This document shows positions 24,355 to 32,252 of a stretch of 64,000 nt of DNA, piece after piece (within the stretch, counting starts at the first letter, position 1; each line of letters opens with the position of its first letter). Below the pieces are notes generated by a model that saw only the letters and a program-made list of their open reading frames with translations, was not told the origin of the DNA and did no database searches. Source of the DNA: Flavobacterium frigidarium DSM 17623. Its GTDB lineage: Bacteria > Bacteroidota > Bacteroidia > Flavobacteriales > Flavobacteriaceae. The translations under genes were made by a program, and so were the position numbers. Location: positions 124,001 through 188,000 of the forward strand of contig NZ_AUDO01000007.1 in the NCBI RefSeq assembly GCF_000425505.1, given 5' to 3'.

Positions 24355-24464
24355 TTGCAGAATTACTTGTCTCGCCAATTTTAGTTCGAAAATTCTAGTA
24401 TACAAAAGCGGGTATTTTGTTGTATTAGGTAGTGGTAGCCAATTTTCTAAGGCACACTATCTGG
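24355..24464 (-). pseudogene. Decayed remnant of a GH10 xylanase 3' end
   Basis: The stretch aligns over about 110 bases with the last codons of the GH10 gene at 26878-28074 (the region around 26,885-27,000). Shared blocks include acttgtctcgccaatttta against gcttgtctcgccaattta, and tacaaaagcgggta. In the reading frame of the intact gene a Trp codon has become TAG and one base is missing, so it is not coding. It indicates that another GH10 gene once ended here and was largely lost. Confidence 0.8.
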
Positions 24465-24506
24465 TAAACCTTAAATACTAGAAAGGATTCGTAACATAGC
24501 GAGATA

Positions 24507-25328
24507 CTATTCACCTCTACATAGTCTAAAGCCAGTATCGCTTCCCTTACCATTTGCTTCATAATTGCCCTGAAAATTTATTTCACAACAGTAATCAGCA
24601 CCTATCCAACCTCCTCCTTTTAGAACACGACCTTTAGGATCTGTATCATTATTATGCCAATCATAGCACCATTCTCTAACATTACCAGAGATATCAAAAA
24701 TACCTAACTCGTTGGGAAGCTTACTACCCACAATTTTAGTTTTACAATTATTATTTTGTAACAAGGACCAATTCCAATCTGAACCTTTTAAGTTTTTTTC
24801 ACCTGAATTACACCAATAATATCCCACTTCATTTATAGTATTACTCCCGCTATATGTATAGTTCTTGCTCATCTGCCCTCCTCCTGCAGCGTATTCCCAT
24901 TCTTGTTCTGTAGGTAAGCGATATCCATTAGCTCCTTCATTAATGGTAACAGTCCATTTGATTTCATCTAATCCATTGTCGTTGTAAGGATCTTTTTTGT
25001 TTTCGCCGATAGTGTAATAGGGTTCTAAACCTTCTTTTAAACTTCTAGTGTTGCAATATTTTACGCAATCATACCAGTTTACATTTTCTACAGGCAAATT
25101 CTCTCCTAAAAATTCTGATGGATTACTACCCATTATTTCTACCCATTCTTTTTGAGTAACCTCATATCTCCCTATATAAAAGTTGGAAATAGTTAAGTCT
25201 TTGCCATAATAGCTTGAATTTGTATTTTTAAAAGAGCCTCCTTTTACAAATACAAAATTTTTGTTCTCTTTTTCCGAACAAGAAATTATAACAAAAAATG
25301 GTGCCAATAATATAAATAATTTTCTCAT
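24507..25328 (-). CDS. SUMF1/FGE-domain lipoprotein
   Basis: This 273-residue protein has a lipoprotein signal (FFVIISCS, Cys17), followed by a formylglycine-generating-enzyme-like domain: FVKGGSF, IGRYEVTQKEWVEIMG, NLPVENVNWYDCVKYCN, YRLPTEQEWEYAA, GNVREWCYDW, RVLKGGGW and TGFRLC. These are the standard landmarks of the fold. True FGE enzymes have a Cys pair near the end; here the region reads GADYCCEINF, so catalytic activity is unclear and many such lipoproteins bind ligands instead. A hairpin lies 22 bases upstream of the start, which leaves little room for a promoter, so expression may depend on read-through from the GH11 gene. Confidence 0.85.
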   Translation of the reverse strand: MRKLFILLAPFFVIISCSEKENKNFVFVKGGSFKNTNSSYYGKDLTISNFYIGRYEVTQKEWVEIMGSNPSEFLGENLPVENVNWYDCVKYCNTRSLKEGLEPYYTIGENKKDPYNDNGLDEIKWTVTINEGANGYRLPTEQEWEYAAGGGQMSKNYTYSGSNTINEVGYYWCNSGEKNLKGSDWNWSLLQNNNCKTKIVGSKLPNELGIFDISGNVREWCYDWHNNDTDPKGRVLKGGGWIGADYCCEINFQGNYEANGKGSDTGFRLCRGE

Positions 25329-25350
25329 TTATGTTTTTATTTTAAGATAT

Positions 25351-25385
25351 AAAAAATGCAGATGTTTTAAAATCTGCATTTTTTA
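25351..25385. terminator. Terminator between the GH11 and SUMF1-like genes
   Basis: A strong hairpin, aaaaaatgcagat paired with atctgcatttttt around a short loop, with A and T runs on both sides, so it can act in both directions. It lies after the GH11 gene and directly before the SUMF1-like gene on the minus strand, and may attenuate the latter. The rest of 25,386-25,586 shows only weak complementarity near 25,537-25,586 (cacctc/gaggt). Confidence 0.75.
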
Positions 25386-25586
25386 GAATAATATTTTTAA
25401 ACTTTATTGCTATAGCATAATAAAATACTTCAGTGTTGGCTCAAGTAACATTTAAATTTAAGAGCCTACCCAATAGTAGCAATATGTACTACTTATTTCG
25501 TTAGCGACACAATTACAATCCACACTTTGTACGTAAAAAAACACCTCTGATTCTTACTTGTAAATGTAAATAATTGAGGTTTGTTT

Positions 25587-26381
25587 TTATATCTTCCATA
25601 TAGTTGCATTCATAGCACCACTTATTCTATTATTACCGTTATTACTGTAATCATAAGCTTCACATCCAAATACCATATAGGCATTTGTACCACCAGAAGG
25701 AGTCGCAAAATTTAATCCAAAATCAGCACCTAGTGCTCCTTTAAAATTATCTAAATGTGCCCCAACATTTATAGCATTATTTGTATTAAGAGCTGCACCT
25801 CCCCAACGTCCTTGAACTTGCCAAAAAGTCTTAGTACCGTCGATAGAAGGTTGTTGCACTCTTTGAGACTTGGTCATAACATAGGTATGATTATTTACTG
25901 TATAATTATTACCCGCACTACCTGCGTTAAAAAGTGCGCCTGGCCCTCTCTCACAAACGTAATATTCAGTAAGCGGACTTCTTGTCCACCCATATAATCC
26001 AACAAATTTAAGGTTGTTATCTGTGGTAACAGAACCTATATTGTAGCCTACATTTATTCTTTGTGTACTACTCCATCCTAGGCCACCTACTACCTGACGA
26101 ACACCACTCCATGTAAAATTAAAATTACCTTTACCATTGGGTGATGTAATATTAATTGTTCCAAGCTGACCTTCAGCATCAATTGAATAAAAAAAGTTGT
26201 TCTGATTTCCTACTCTTGCAGTAGCTGAAGGTGATGCACTTTTAACAGGTTCAATTTGATCTTGTACTTGTGCATTTGTTGTTTCAGGTGCTAAATCATC
26301 CTTTGAACAACTTAAAAATGTTAAAGAAACAGCGGATACTATTAATGCTCCGAGTAAAACTGAAAAATTTAATTTTTTCAT
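25587..26381 (-). CDS. GH11 endo-1,4-beta-xylanase lipoprotein
   Basis: The product is 264 residues from the preferred ATG at 26381, which gives a clean lipoprotein signal (LTFLSCSKDD, Cys25); an upstream start at 26420 adds 13 unlikely residues. The beta-jelly-roll landmarks of GH11 are present: VVGGLGW, VGLYGWTRSPLTEYYV with nucleophile Glu139, QPSIDGTKTFWQV, and MVFGCEAYDYSNNG with acid/base Glu241. It hydrolyses internal xylan bonds and is probably anchored at the outer membrane. The segment after the nucleophile, VCERGPG, differs from the usual VDSWG. Its own candidate promoter lies upstream. Confidence 0.9.
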   Translation of the reverse strand: MKKLNFSVLLGALIVSAVSLTFLSCSKDDLAPETTNAQVQDQIEPVKSASPSATARVGNQNNFFYSIDAEGQLGTINITSPNGKGNFNFTWSGVRQVVGGLGWSSTQRINVGYNIGSVTTDNNLKFVGLYGWTRSPLTEYYVCERGPGALFNAGSAGNNYTVNNHTYVMTKSQRVQQPSIDGTKTFWQVQGRWGGAALNTNNAINVGAHLDNFKGALGADFGLNFATPSGGTNAYMVFGCEAYDYSNNGNNRISGAMNATIWKI

Positions 26382-26440
26382 AATTTGGTTTTGGGGTTGG
26401 TTAATAAAAATTTTCGTCATCTATTGCGATGATAACGCAG

Positions 26441-26448
26441 CAAAAATA
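26441..26448 (-). promoter_or_regulatory. Candidate -7 box for the GH11 gene
   Basis: The plus-strand octamer caaaaata is an exact TAnnTTTG on the minus strand, 60 bases before the GH11 start. A small dyad, acgg-tt-ccgt, lies next to it at 26450-26459. The remainder of the gap up to 26,810 holds a weak tttggga/tcccaaa hairpin at 26697-26717 and otherwise nothing I recognise. Confidence 0.45.
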
Positions 26449-26809
26449 TACGGTTCCGTTTTAAACGAATAATACAAATTCGACAAAAGATATAATTAAT
26501 GGAGCATTCCTCTATTACACTAAAAATAAAACGCTCGAATTCTAACCTCACCAAAATCAAATAACAAAAGCACTACAACTACAAATTATAATTTTAAAGT
26601 TTGATTCTATTGCATTCGTCCAAATGCTTCAGCATACCTCATACCTGATGCACTGTTTAACAGTAAGCAAATTAATACTAATTCTACAATAAAAACTTTG
26701 GGAATCAATGTCCCAAAAATAATTTCAACGACCGATTCAACATAAGTTGTTTGCAAACTGAAGTCAAACTGCTTCTAGTGCATAAGTTCGATTTCAAAAA
26801 CCATACAAA

Positions 26810-26840
26810 ACAAAAACGCTCCCTTTTCAGGAAGCGTTTA
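26810..26840 (-). terminator. Terminator after the first GH10 xylanase
   Basis: A hairpin with arms aaacgctccc and ggaagcgttt around ttttca, preceded on the plus strand by A residues that give the T-tract on the minus strand. It is placed 38 bases after the stop of the GH10 gene and separates it from the GH11 unit. Confidence 0.75.
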
Positions 26841-26877
26841 CTACTTTTAAAAAAAAGTCAACACCAACTAATAAATT

Positions 26878-28074
26878 CTATTTTACAGTCTCCATAATTG
26901 CTTGTCTCGCCAATTTAGGTTCGAAATTTCTATTATACAAAAGCGGGTAATTCGTTCTATTGGGAATTGGGTAGTCATTTTTCCAAGACATACCATCGTG
27001 CAATCCCCATAGAGTGACTCTGCTTATTTTATCTTTGTTCTTTACAAAAATTCCAAATAACTCTTTGTAACGATTCGCTAGTTCCTGTTCTACAGATGGA
27101 GGCAAACCATTTTTGTAAGGATCTAAAAAGGTTTCGAACTCTTCTAATTGATACTGGGGTTCCATCATACTTTTCCCTGTTATTTGCCCTTCCTTAGTAA
27201 TTGGTAATACATCAACATCCAATTCGGTAATCATGACTTTAATTCCTAAGGCTGCATAGGCATCGATAGCTTGTTGAATATATTCCGTTTTAGGGAAGTT
27301 TAGTCCCCAATGCGCTTGAATCCCTACCCCATCGATTCTAATTCCGGCATCTTGAAGCATCTTGATCATACGCACTATTCCGTCTCTTTTTTCAGGACGC
27401 CAAGCATTGAAATCATTATAATACAATTCGGTGTTAGGTGCATATTCACTAGCGTATTTGAAGGCTAACCGAACCATTTCATCACCATCGCCAATACTGT
27501 TTACCCATACTGTAGGCCTGTACGAACCATTATCATCTATAACCTCATTGACTACGTCCCATGCTTGCACTTTTCCGGCATATCGACCAGCAACCGCTTT
27601 GATGTGGCTACGCAATCGCTCTTTTTGTTCTTCTGGCGAATTTGGAGCACCTTTATCATTCGTGAAAAACCATGCAGGGGTTTGATTATGCCATATTAAA
27701 GTATGTCCCATAACGAACATTTTGTTTTCTTGAGCAAAAGCAACATAGGCATCAGCCAATTTAAAATCATAAACTCCTGGCGACGGACATACTACTTCCG
27801 CTTTCATACAGTTTTCGGGAGTAACGGTATTGAATTCCCTTCTTACAATGGTATTGGAAGCACCATCCTTACCCGAAACGATGTCATCATTTATGGCACT
27901 ACCCAATATAAAGTAGTTTTTAAAGGCGTTTTTTAATGCTACATTTTCAGTAGTCGGTACTGTTTTCGAAACAGCATTAGTTTTCACTTTTTGAGCCATA
28001 CAACTTGTAAGTGATAGTGATAAAACACAAACGATTGTGGCTGTTTTAATTACTGTGGACTTTGGTTTTTGCAT
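26878..28074 (-). CDS. GH10 endo-1,4-beta-xylanase lipoprotein (copy A)
   Basis: This 398-residue protein has a lipoprotein signal (SLTSCMAQK, Cys25). The GH10 barrel shows GHTLIWHNQTP, WDVVNEVIDD with acid/base Glu177, ELYYNDFN, GVGIQAHW and ITELDVDVL with nucleophile Glu284. It cuts the xylan backbone, probably at the cell surface or in the periplasm. A 138-base gap holding a short repeat separates it from the SMP-30-like gene upstream, and a terminator follows it. Copies A and C are the closest pair among the four GH10 enzymes here. The decayed piece at 24,355-24,464 derives from a relative of this gene. Confidence 0.95.
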   Translation of the reverse strand: MQKPKSTVIKTATIVCVLSLSLTSCMAQKVKTNAVSKTVPTTENVALKNAFKNYFILGSAINDDIVSGKDGASNTIVRREFNTVTPENCMKAEVVCPSPGVYDFKLADAYVAFAQENKMFVMGHTLIWHNQTPAWFFTNDKGAPNSPEEQKERLRSHIKAVAGRYAGKVQAWDVVNEVIDDNGSYRPTVWVNSIGDGDEMVRLAFKYASEYAPNTELYYNDFNAWRPEKRDGIVRMIKMLQDAGIRIDGVGIQAHWGLNFPKTEYIQQAIDAYAALGIKVMITELDVDVLPITKEGQITGKSMMEPQYQLEEFETFLDPYKNGLPPSVEQELANRYKELFGIFVKNKDKISRVTLWGLHDGMSWKNDYPIPNRTNYPLLYNRNFEPKLARQAIMETVK

Positions 28075-28143
28075 AGTTTTTTATTTATTAATAGAATAAT
28101 GTATTTCAACCTATTGTAATAACCCATTGGGTGTAATTATTAG

Positions 28144-28191
28144 AACGGGGCTTCGACTCCCGAAGTTTCGGGACAGCCTGACAAAGAAAAC
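28144..28191. repeat. Short GC-rich repeat with hairpin, likely interspersed element
   Basis: The stretch beginning aacggggcttcgactcccg holds a perfect hairpin, tcccgaa-gt-ttcggga (28158-28173), and continues acagcctgaca. It is far richer in G and C than its surroundings. Similar cttcgactcc...cctgaca sequences are, from memory, common intergenic repeats in Flavobacterium genomes. It may act as a terminator or an mRNA-stabilising hairpin between the two genes. Confidence 0.5.
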
Positions 28192-28212
28192 GTCATTAAA
28201 TATTACTTGCAC

Positions 28213-29151
28213 TTACCGGACTCCATGTACCGTCATCTCTAGGGTATACACCGAATCCATAGCAGTGATAAAAAGTGTTTTTTGATTTAATCCGCCAAAA
28301 GTTACATTGGCAGTCCAGTCTTCAGGAACGGTAATATGTTCTATTTGCTCCCCTTTTTTATTGAAAACAGTAACGCCTTTTCCGGTTAGGTACACATTAC
28401 CCAAGTGGTCGATTGTCATCCCATCAGATCCCATATTTGCAAACAGCTTTTTATTGGAAAGTTGGCCTTTTTTCCCAATAGTATAGGAGTAGGTTTTTTT
28501 TCCTGCTTCATCAGCAACATAAAGGATTTTGCCATCAGCTGTACCAATGATTCCATTCGGTTGGTCAAAGTTATCATCGGCTACAATTGTTGGTGTTTTT
28601 GATTTTGGTGCTAAATAATACACTCTTTTCGACTTCTGCTGAGGCTCTTGATGTTTCCACCAAGGACGTTGGTAATACGGATCTGTAAAATAAATACCTC
28701 CTTTGGCATCTACCCAAAGATCATTGGGACCATTGAATTTTTTGCCATCAAAATCAGTAACAAGTACGCTAACTTTTTTATCCACATCAATAGACCATAT
28801 TTCGTTCTTTTCATCGGCAGCTGCTAGCAAATTTCCTTGGTTGTCAAAATAAAGTCCGTTGGAGCGGCCTGATGGTTTCATAAAATCCGAAACGGTATTA
28901 TCAACAGCGTTCCACTTTAGAATACGGTCATTAGGCTGATCGGTAAAATAGACATTACCATTTTTGTCTGCAGCTGGACCTTCTGTAAATTCGAAACCAT
29001 CAGCAACCAAAGTAAGTTGCGCACCATTAGCAATTATAGCTGTGTTTGGGGTTTTCTGAGCCTTGCAAGATGTAGTTACGATTATTAGCAAACTGATGCT
29101 AATTAAATTTAAACGATGGTTAAAAGTCTGTTTTTTTGATTTCCTTTTCAT
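28213..29151 (-). CDS. SMP-30/gluconolactonase-family lipoprotein
   Basis: This 312-residue protein has a lipoprotein signal (IIVTTSCKAQ, Cys29) and a six-bladed beta-propeller of the SMP-30/LRE family. Landmarks are EFTEGPAADKNGNVYFTDQPNDRI, NGLYFDNQGNLLA, GPNDLWVDAKGGIYFTDPYY and FDQPNGIIGTADGK, each broken here into separate motifs along the chain. The metal-binding Glu, Asn and Asp residues of the family appear present (EGP, PND, D-E-A). It likely opens a sugar lactone outside the cytoplasm. It ends a six-gene operon that starts with the CBM-like gene at 34626. Confidence 0.87.
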   Translation of the reverse strand: MKRKSKKQTFNHRLNLISISLLIIVTTSCKAQKTPNTAIIANGAQLTLVADGFEFTEGPAADKNGNVYFTDQPNDRILKWNAVDNTVSDFMKPSGRSNGLYFDNQGNLLAAADEKNEIWSIDVDKKVSVLVTDFDGKKFNGPNDLWVDAKGGIYFTDPYYQRPWWKHQEPQQKSKRVYYLAPKSKTPTIVADDNFDQPNGIIGTADGKILYVADEAGKKTYSYTIGKKGQLSNKKLFANMGSDGMTIDHLGNVYLTGKGVTVFNKKGEQIEHITVPEDWTANVTFGGLNQKTLFITAMDSVYTLEMTVHGVR

Positions 29152-29189
29152 ACAATATTCGTTAGTTTATTCTTTTATTTTTAATTGAA

Positions 29190-29942
29190 TTAATCGCCTT
29201 TAGCCCAATAAATAGCGCCAAAAATGTGGTTTAAAAAGTATTTATCTTTAAACGATTCTGGTTTATGACCCAAAGCGGTATAAAAAGATCTTCCACCTTC
29301 ATACTCTTGATGCCATGAAATAGGATGCGACTTTCCCATACCTTTTAACGGGATGGCATCATAACCTGCAGTAAAATCATAAGAAGATTCATCAACAGTC
29401 AATAGAATATGTAGTTTATCTAAATTCATGTTTTTAAAGTTATACCACTCATCTGAACGAAGCCACTTATTGGGTAGATGCCAGGTGGCTGGGAAATCAT
29501 TATTCACCACATTTACAATTGCTGCTTGTAATTTGGGATGATTCACAAATTTGGCTCCAACTAGACCATCAAACCAAGCATTATCGTTTTCACCATCTGC
29601 TGTTCCGTGTATACCCACAAAGCCACCACCTCGTTTCATAAATGCTTTTAAAGCATCGATATGCTTTGGCGTCAAAAAATTGGCATTGGCGTTCATAAAG
29701 ATCACGACATCATATTCTGGTAATTTCGTTATTAGATCATCTGGCCTTTGTGTCCAATCAAATTGAAACTGATTTTCTGCTGCCATTTCTTTGAATGCTT
29801 CTACAGCAACTGGGATGCTATTGTAATGCCAAGTATCATGTTGGGCAAACAATAAAACACGAAACTGATCTTGCGCATTTGTTTTAATCATAGTCAGGAT
29901 ACATATAGTTAATAAAAGACATTTCATTTTAAATAATTTCAT
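29190..29942 (-). CDS. Secreted ThuA-domain protein
   Basis: This 250-residue protein has a signal peptide (to about residue 23, KTNAQ). It has the class I glutamine-amidotransferase-like fold of ThuA: RVLLFAQHDTWHYNSIPVAVEAF, YDVVIFMNANANFL, FMKRGGGFVGIHGTADG, then HP and a late SWHQEYEGGRSFYTALGH. The family is linked to trehalose and sugar catabolism, and recent work ties it to keto-sugar chemistry. The gene lies between the isomerase-like gene (10 bases) and the SMP-30 gene (38 bases), so the three are probably a functional set. Confidence 0.87.
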   Translation of the reverse strand: MKLFKMKCLLLTICILTMIKTNAQDQFRVLLFAQHDTWHYNSIPVAVEAFKEMAAENQFQFDWTQRPDDLITKLPEYDVVIFMNANANFLTPKHIDALKAFMKRGGGFVGIHGTADGENDNAWFDGLVGAKFVNHPKLQAAIVNVVNNDFPATWHLPNKWLRSDEWYNFKNMNLDKLHILLTVDESSYDFTAGYDAIPLKGMGKSHPISWHQEYEGGRSFYTALGHKPESFKDKYFLNHIFGAIYWAKGD

Positions 29943-29952
29943 AATCAGAGAT

Positions 29953-31233
29953 TTATTTTAATAATTCATAATAAATATATTCCCATGCCAAACCAACACT
30001 GTACATAGGCGGAAAGCTATAGTCTTCTACTTCAGACAAGATGTAGTGCACTCCAGCTTTTTCTTTATAATTAAAAATATCCTTGAAATCTATTTTCCTA
30101 CTTTCGCCTAATTCTTTATAATCTTTCACATGCCAACTAATAAATCGGTTGGGATAGGTTTTAAAATAATCGACAGGATTCACGCCTCCCCGCTGCATCC
30201 AATACAAATCAGATTGAAAATAGACATAGTCAGGATTGGTGTTTTGAAGAAAATAATCATAAATAGTTATGCCTTCTACCTTCAAAAATTCATCGGCATG
30301 GTTGTGATACACAAACTTAAGTCCGTTCTTCTTGCAGAGTTTTCCAACTTTATTATAATAATTGCAATACTCTTGCAGTTCTTTGATCGTTTTGATGTCT
30401 TTTAATTTACTATTTGAAGTAGAAAGATATTCAACACCCGCTTTTTTATGGTCTTGAATCGTGTTGTTCCACCACGTATTAATTGCGGCATCATCATTTT
30501 TGTTTTCAGGATCGAAAAAAGTCATCGAACCCAAAAATTTCATGCCTGCTTTTTCAACCATAGCCTTAAACTGCGCTGGACTTTGACCGTAAAAACCACC
30601 CTCTTTATATACAAAGGTTTCCACATAGCTATACCCCATTCTGCCTAACTGAATTAAAGTTTGTTCTGGATTTTTCAGCATCTCTTTGTGAACAGAAACA
30701 AGCTGAATACCAATGTTTTTATTTTTAGGATTGTTTTTAATATATCTCGTTTTCCATAAACTCTTTTCATAAGTATCAAATCCTTCTAATAGCACATCGG
30801 TGTAATTTTGAAAGTTAAAATCAACCTTCATTGTTTTCTTACCATTGAGGTCTTTGTCTTGCATCGTCCATTTTTTATCTGAAGAAAAGATTCCTTTGCC
30901 TGTAAAAAATGTGCCTTGTGCGTTGTGTCCAGCAGCAAAAACAGTATCAGTAACGGTATCAAAACCAATCATTTCATGCAGTATTGGGTTGTATTGGTTG
31001 TTACTATTTTTTTGCGAAACTTCAACCGTGAGCGAATGACTATTGGAATTATTTAAACTACTCATTTTAATTTCTGGAAGTTTTGCAACACTGTCTGTAC
31101 TAGGATTAATAGCGCTTACCCATTGACCCGAATATTGTCTGAGTCTGTCTTTTTGCGAAGAAATTCTATAGTTTTCTTGAGCAAAACCGACAAATGACTT
31201 TAGACATAGTATTAAATAGAGTACTTTTTTCAT
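29953..31233 (-). CDS. Secreted sugar-isomerase/epimerase-like TIM-barrel protein with N-terminal beta domain
   Basis: This 426-residue protein is read from MKKVLYLIL at 31233, which gives a proper signal peptide (ending GFAQE); a longer frame from 31251 overlaps the upstream gene. Residues about 20-150 form a beta-rich domain with no name I know. From about 170 there is a xylose-isomerase-like barrel (IGIQLVSVHKEM, LGRMGYSYVETFVY, FVYHNHADEF, WHVKDY, SEVEDY), with His, Asp and Glu placed as metal ligands. Most members are cytoplasmic; this one is secreted. The substrate is unknown, and keto- or oxidised xylosides are a guess from context. Confidence 0.8.
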   Translation of the reverse strand: MKKVLYLILCLKSFVGFAQENYRISSQKDRLRQYSGQWVSAINPSTDSVAKLPEIKMSSLNNSNSHSLTVEVSQKNSNNQYNPILHEMIGFDTVTDTVFAAGHNAQGTFFTGKGIFSSDKKWTMQDKDLNGKKTMKVDFNFQNYTDVLLEGFDTYEKSLWKTRYIKNNPKNKNIGIQLVSVHKEMLKNPEQTLIQLGRMGYSYVETFVYKEGGFYGQSPAQFKAMVEKAGMKFLGSMTFFDPENKNDDAAINTWWNNTIQDHKKAGVEYLSTSNSKLKDIKTIKELQEYCNYYNKVGKLCKKNGLKFVYHNHADEFLKVEGITIYDYFLQNTNPDYVYFQSDLYWMQRGGVNPVDYFKTYPNRFISWHVKDYKELGESRKIDFKDIFNYKEKAGVHYILSEVEDYSFPPMYSVGLAWEYIYYELLK

Positions 31234-31237
31234 TTTC

Positions 31238-32251
31238 TTAGTTTTTATCAAGGTGAATAAATAGTGGCTTCTCCATTTCTTTTTTATACTCTTCTAATAC
31301 AAATGGATTTTCTTCGATACGAGCATCTTTCCAATCATGCCACGGAAAACCATTTTTGTTAGACCAATATTCCCAATCCCAATTGATGTAGCAAAATGCT
31401 TTAATTCCTGAATTATCCTCTAGCATATTAAAGAAAGGTTTAAACCATTTATTCCACGAAATTTCACCGTCCATAACCCCAACAAATCTCGGTGTGCATT
31501 CACCAATCATCACAGGTTTTTTATGAATATGAGCAGTATCAAAAAAAGTTTGTAAACCAATATTCTCAAATTCTTCAGGGCTAAAAATATCGATTCCCCA
31601 CCAATCAACATATTGATCACCAGGATAGAACTCCATCAATTTTTCAAGACTTATAAAATTTGCTGAGCCACCACCAGAGCACCAAACTGTAGCCGACTTT
31701 ATATCTTTCTCCTTAAATGCTTTAGAAATAGTGATGAATACTTTTTTATAACTATCAGGCAAATAGCCATTCCAATCGCCTTCAAATTCGTAGCCAATTC
31801 TAGTAAAGGAGGGTCTGTCTAAATCCAAAAGCACTTTATAAAATGCTTCTAATTGTTTGTCATATTTTCCGTTGGCAACTTCTTTATCTAAGCCTGCTCC
31901 AGTATCCTTACCTCCTGTAAATCCTAAACCAATTTGTGGTATCATCCCTTTGGGCAAACTATCTAAAACCTGTTTTAAATCTTTTCCCCATCTTTCAATC
32001 CTTTTTACGGGGGCAGTGATATTAACATACGTCATATAAATTGCTGGCATTTTATCTTGACCAATAGCATTTACATAATCATTAAAACCCTTTTTATCCT
32101 GACCAGCTCCGTGGTAAATTCCGATTTCGGGTTCGTATTTAGCATGGTAAAACTCCCGGTCAGCTTTAGTTTCTTGTCCCTGAACTTTTAAAACCAGTAC
32201 AAAAAAAAGTAGGCTTGCAAACTTTATAATTTTATTTTTGATAGACCTCAT
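31238..32251 (-). CDS. Clan GH-A-like glycoside hydrolase, GH26-like
   Basis: This 337-residue protein has a signal peptide (to about 25, KVQGQ). It has a TIM-barrel pattern with FTRIGYEFEGDWNGY holding candidate acid/base Glu155, and HKKPVMIGECTPR holding candidate nucleophile Glu251. The spacing and motif R-x-x-x-E-x-x-G-x-W resemble GH26 (mannanases and related xylanases), but the similarity is loose. It stands between a GH10 gene (1 base apart) and the isomerase-like gene, so a xylan-derived substrate is likely. The family assignment needs a profile search. Confidence 0.65.
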   Translation of the reverse strand: MRSIKNKIIKFASLLFFVLVLKVQGQETKADREFYHAKYEPEIGIYHGAGQDKKGFNDYVNAIGQDKMPAIYMTYVNITAPVKRIERWGKDLKQVLDSLPKGMIPQIGLGFTGGKDTGAGLDKEVANGKYDKQLEAFYKVLLDLDRPSFTRIGYEFEGDWNGYLPDSYKKVFITISKAFKEKDIKSATVWCSGGGSANFISLEKLMEFYPGDQYVDWWGIDIFSPEEFENIGLQTFFDTAHIHKKPVMIGECTPRFVGVMDGEISWNKWFKPFFNMLEDNSGIKAFCYINWDWEYWSNKNGFPWHDWKDARIEENPFVLEEYKKEMEKPLFIHLDKN

Positions 32252-32252
32252 A

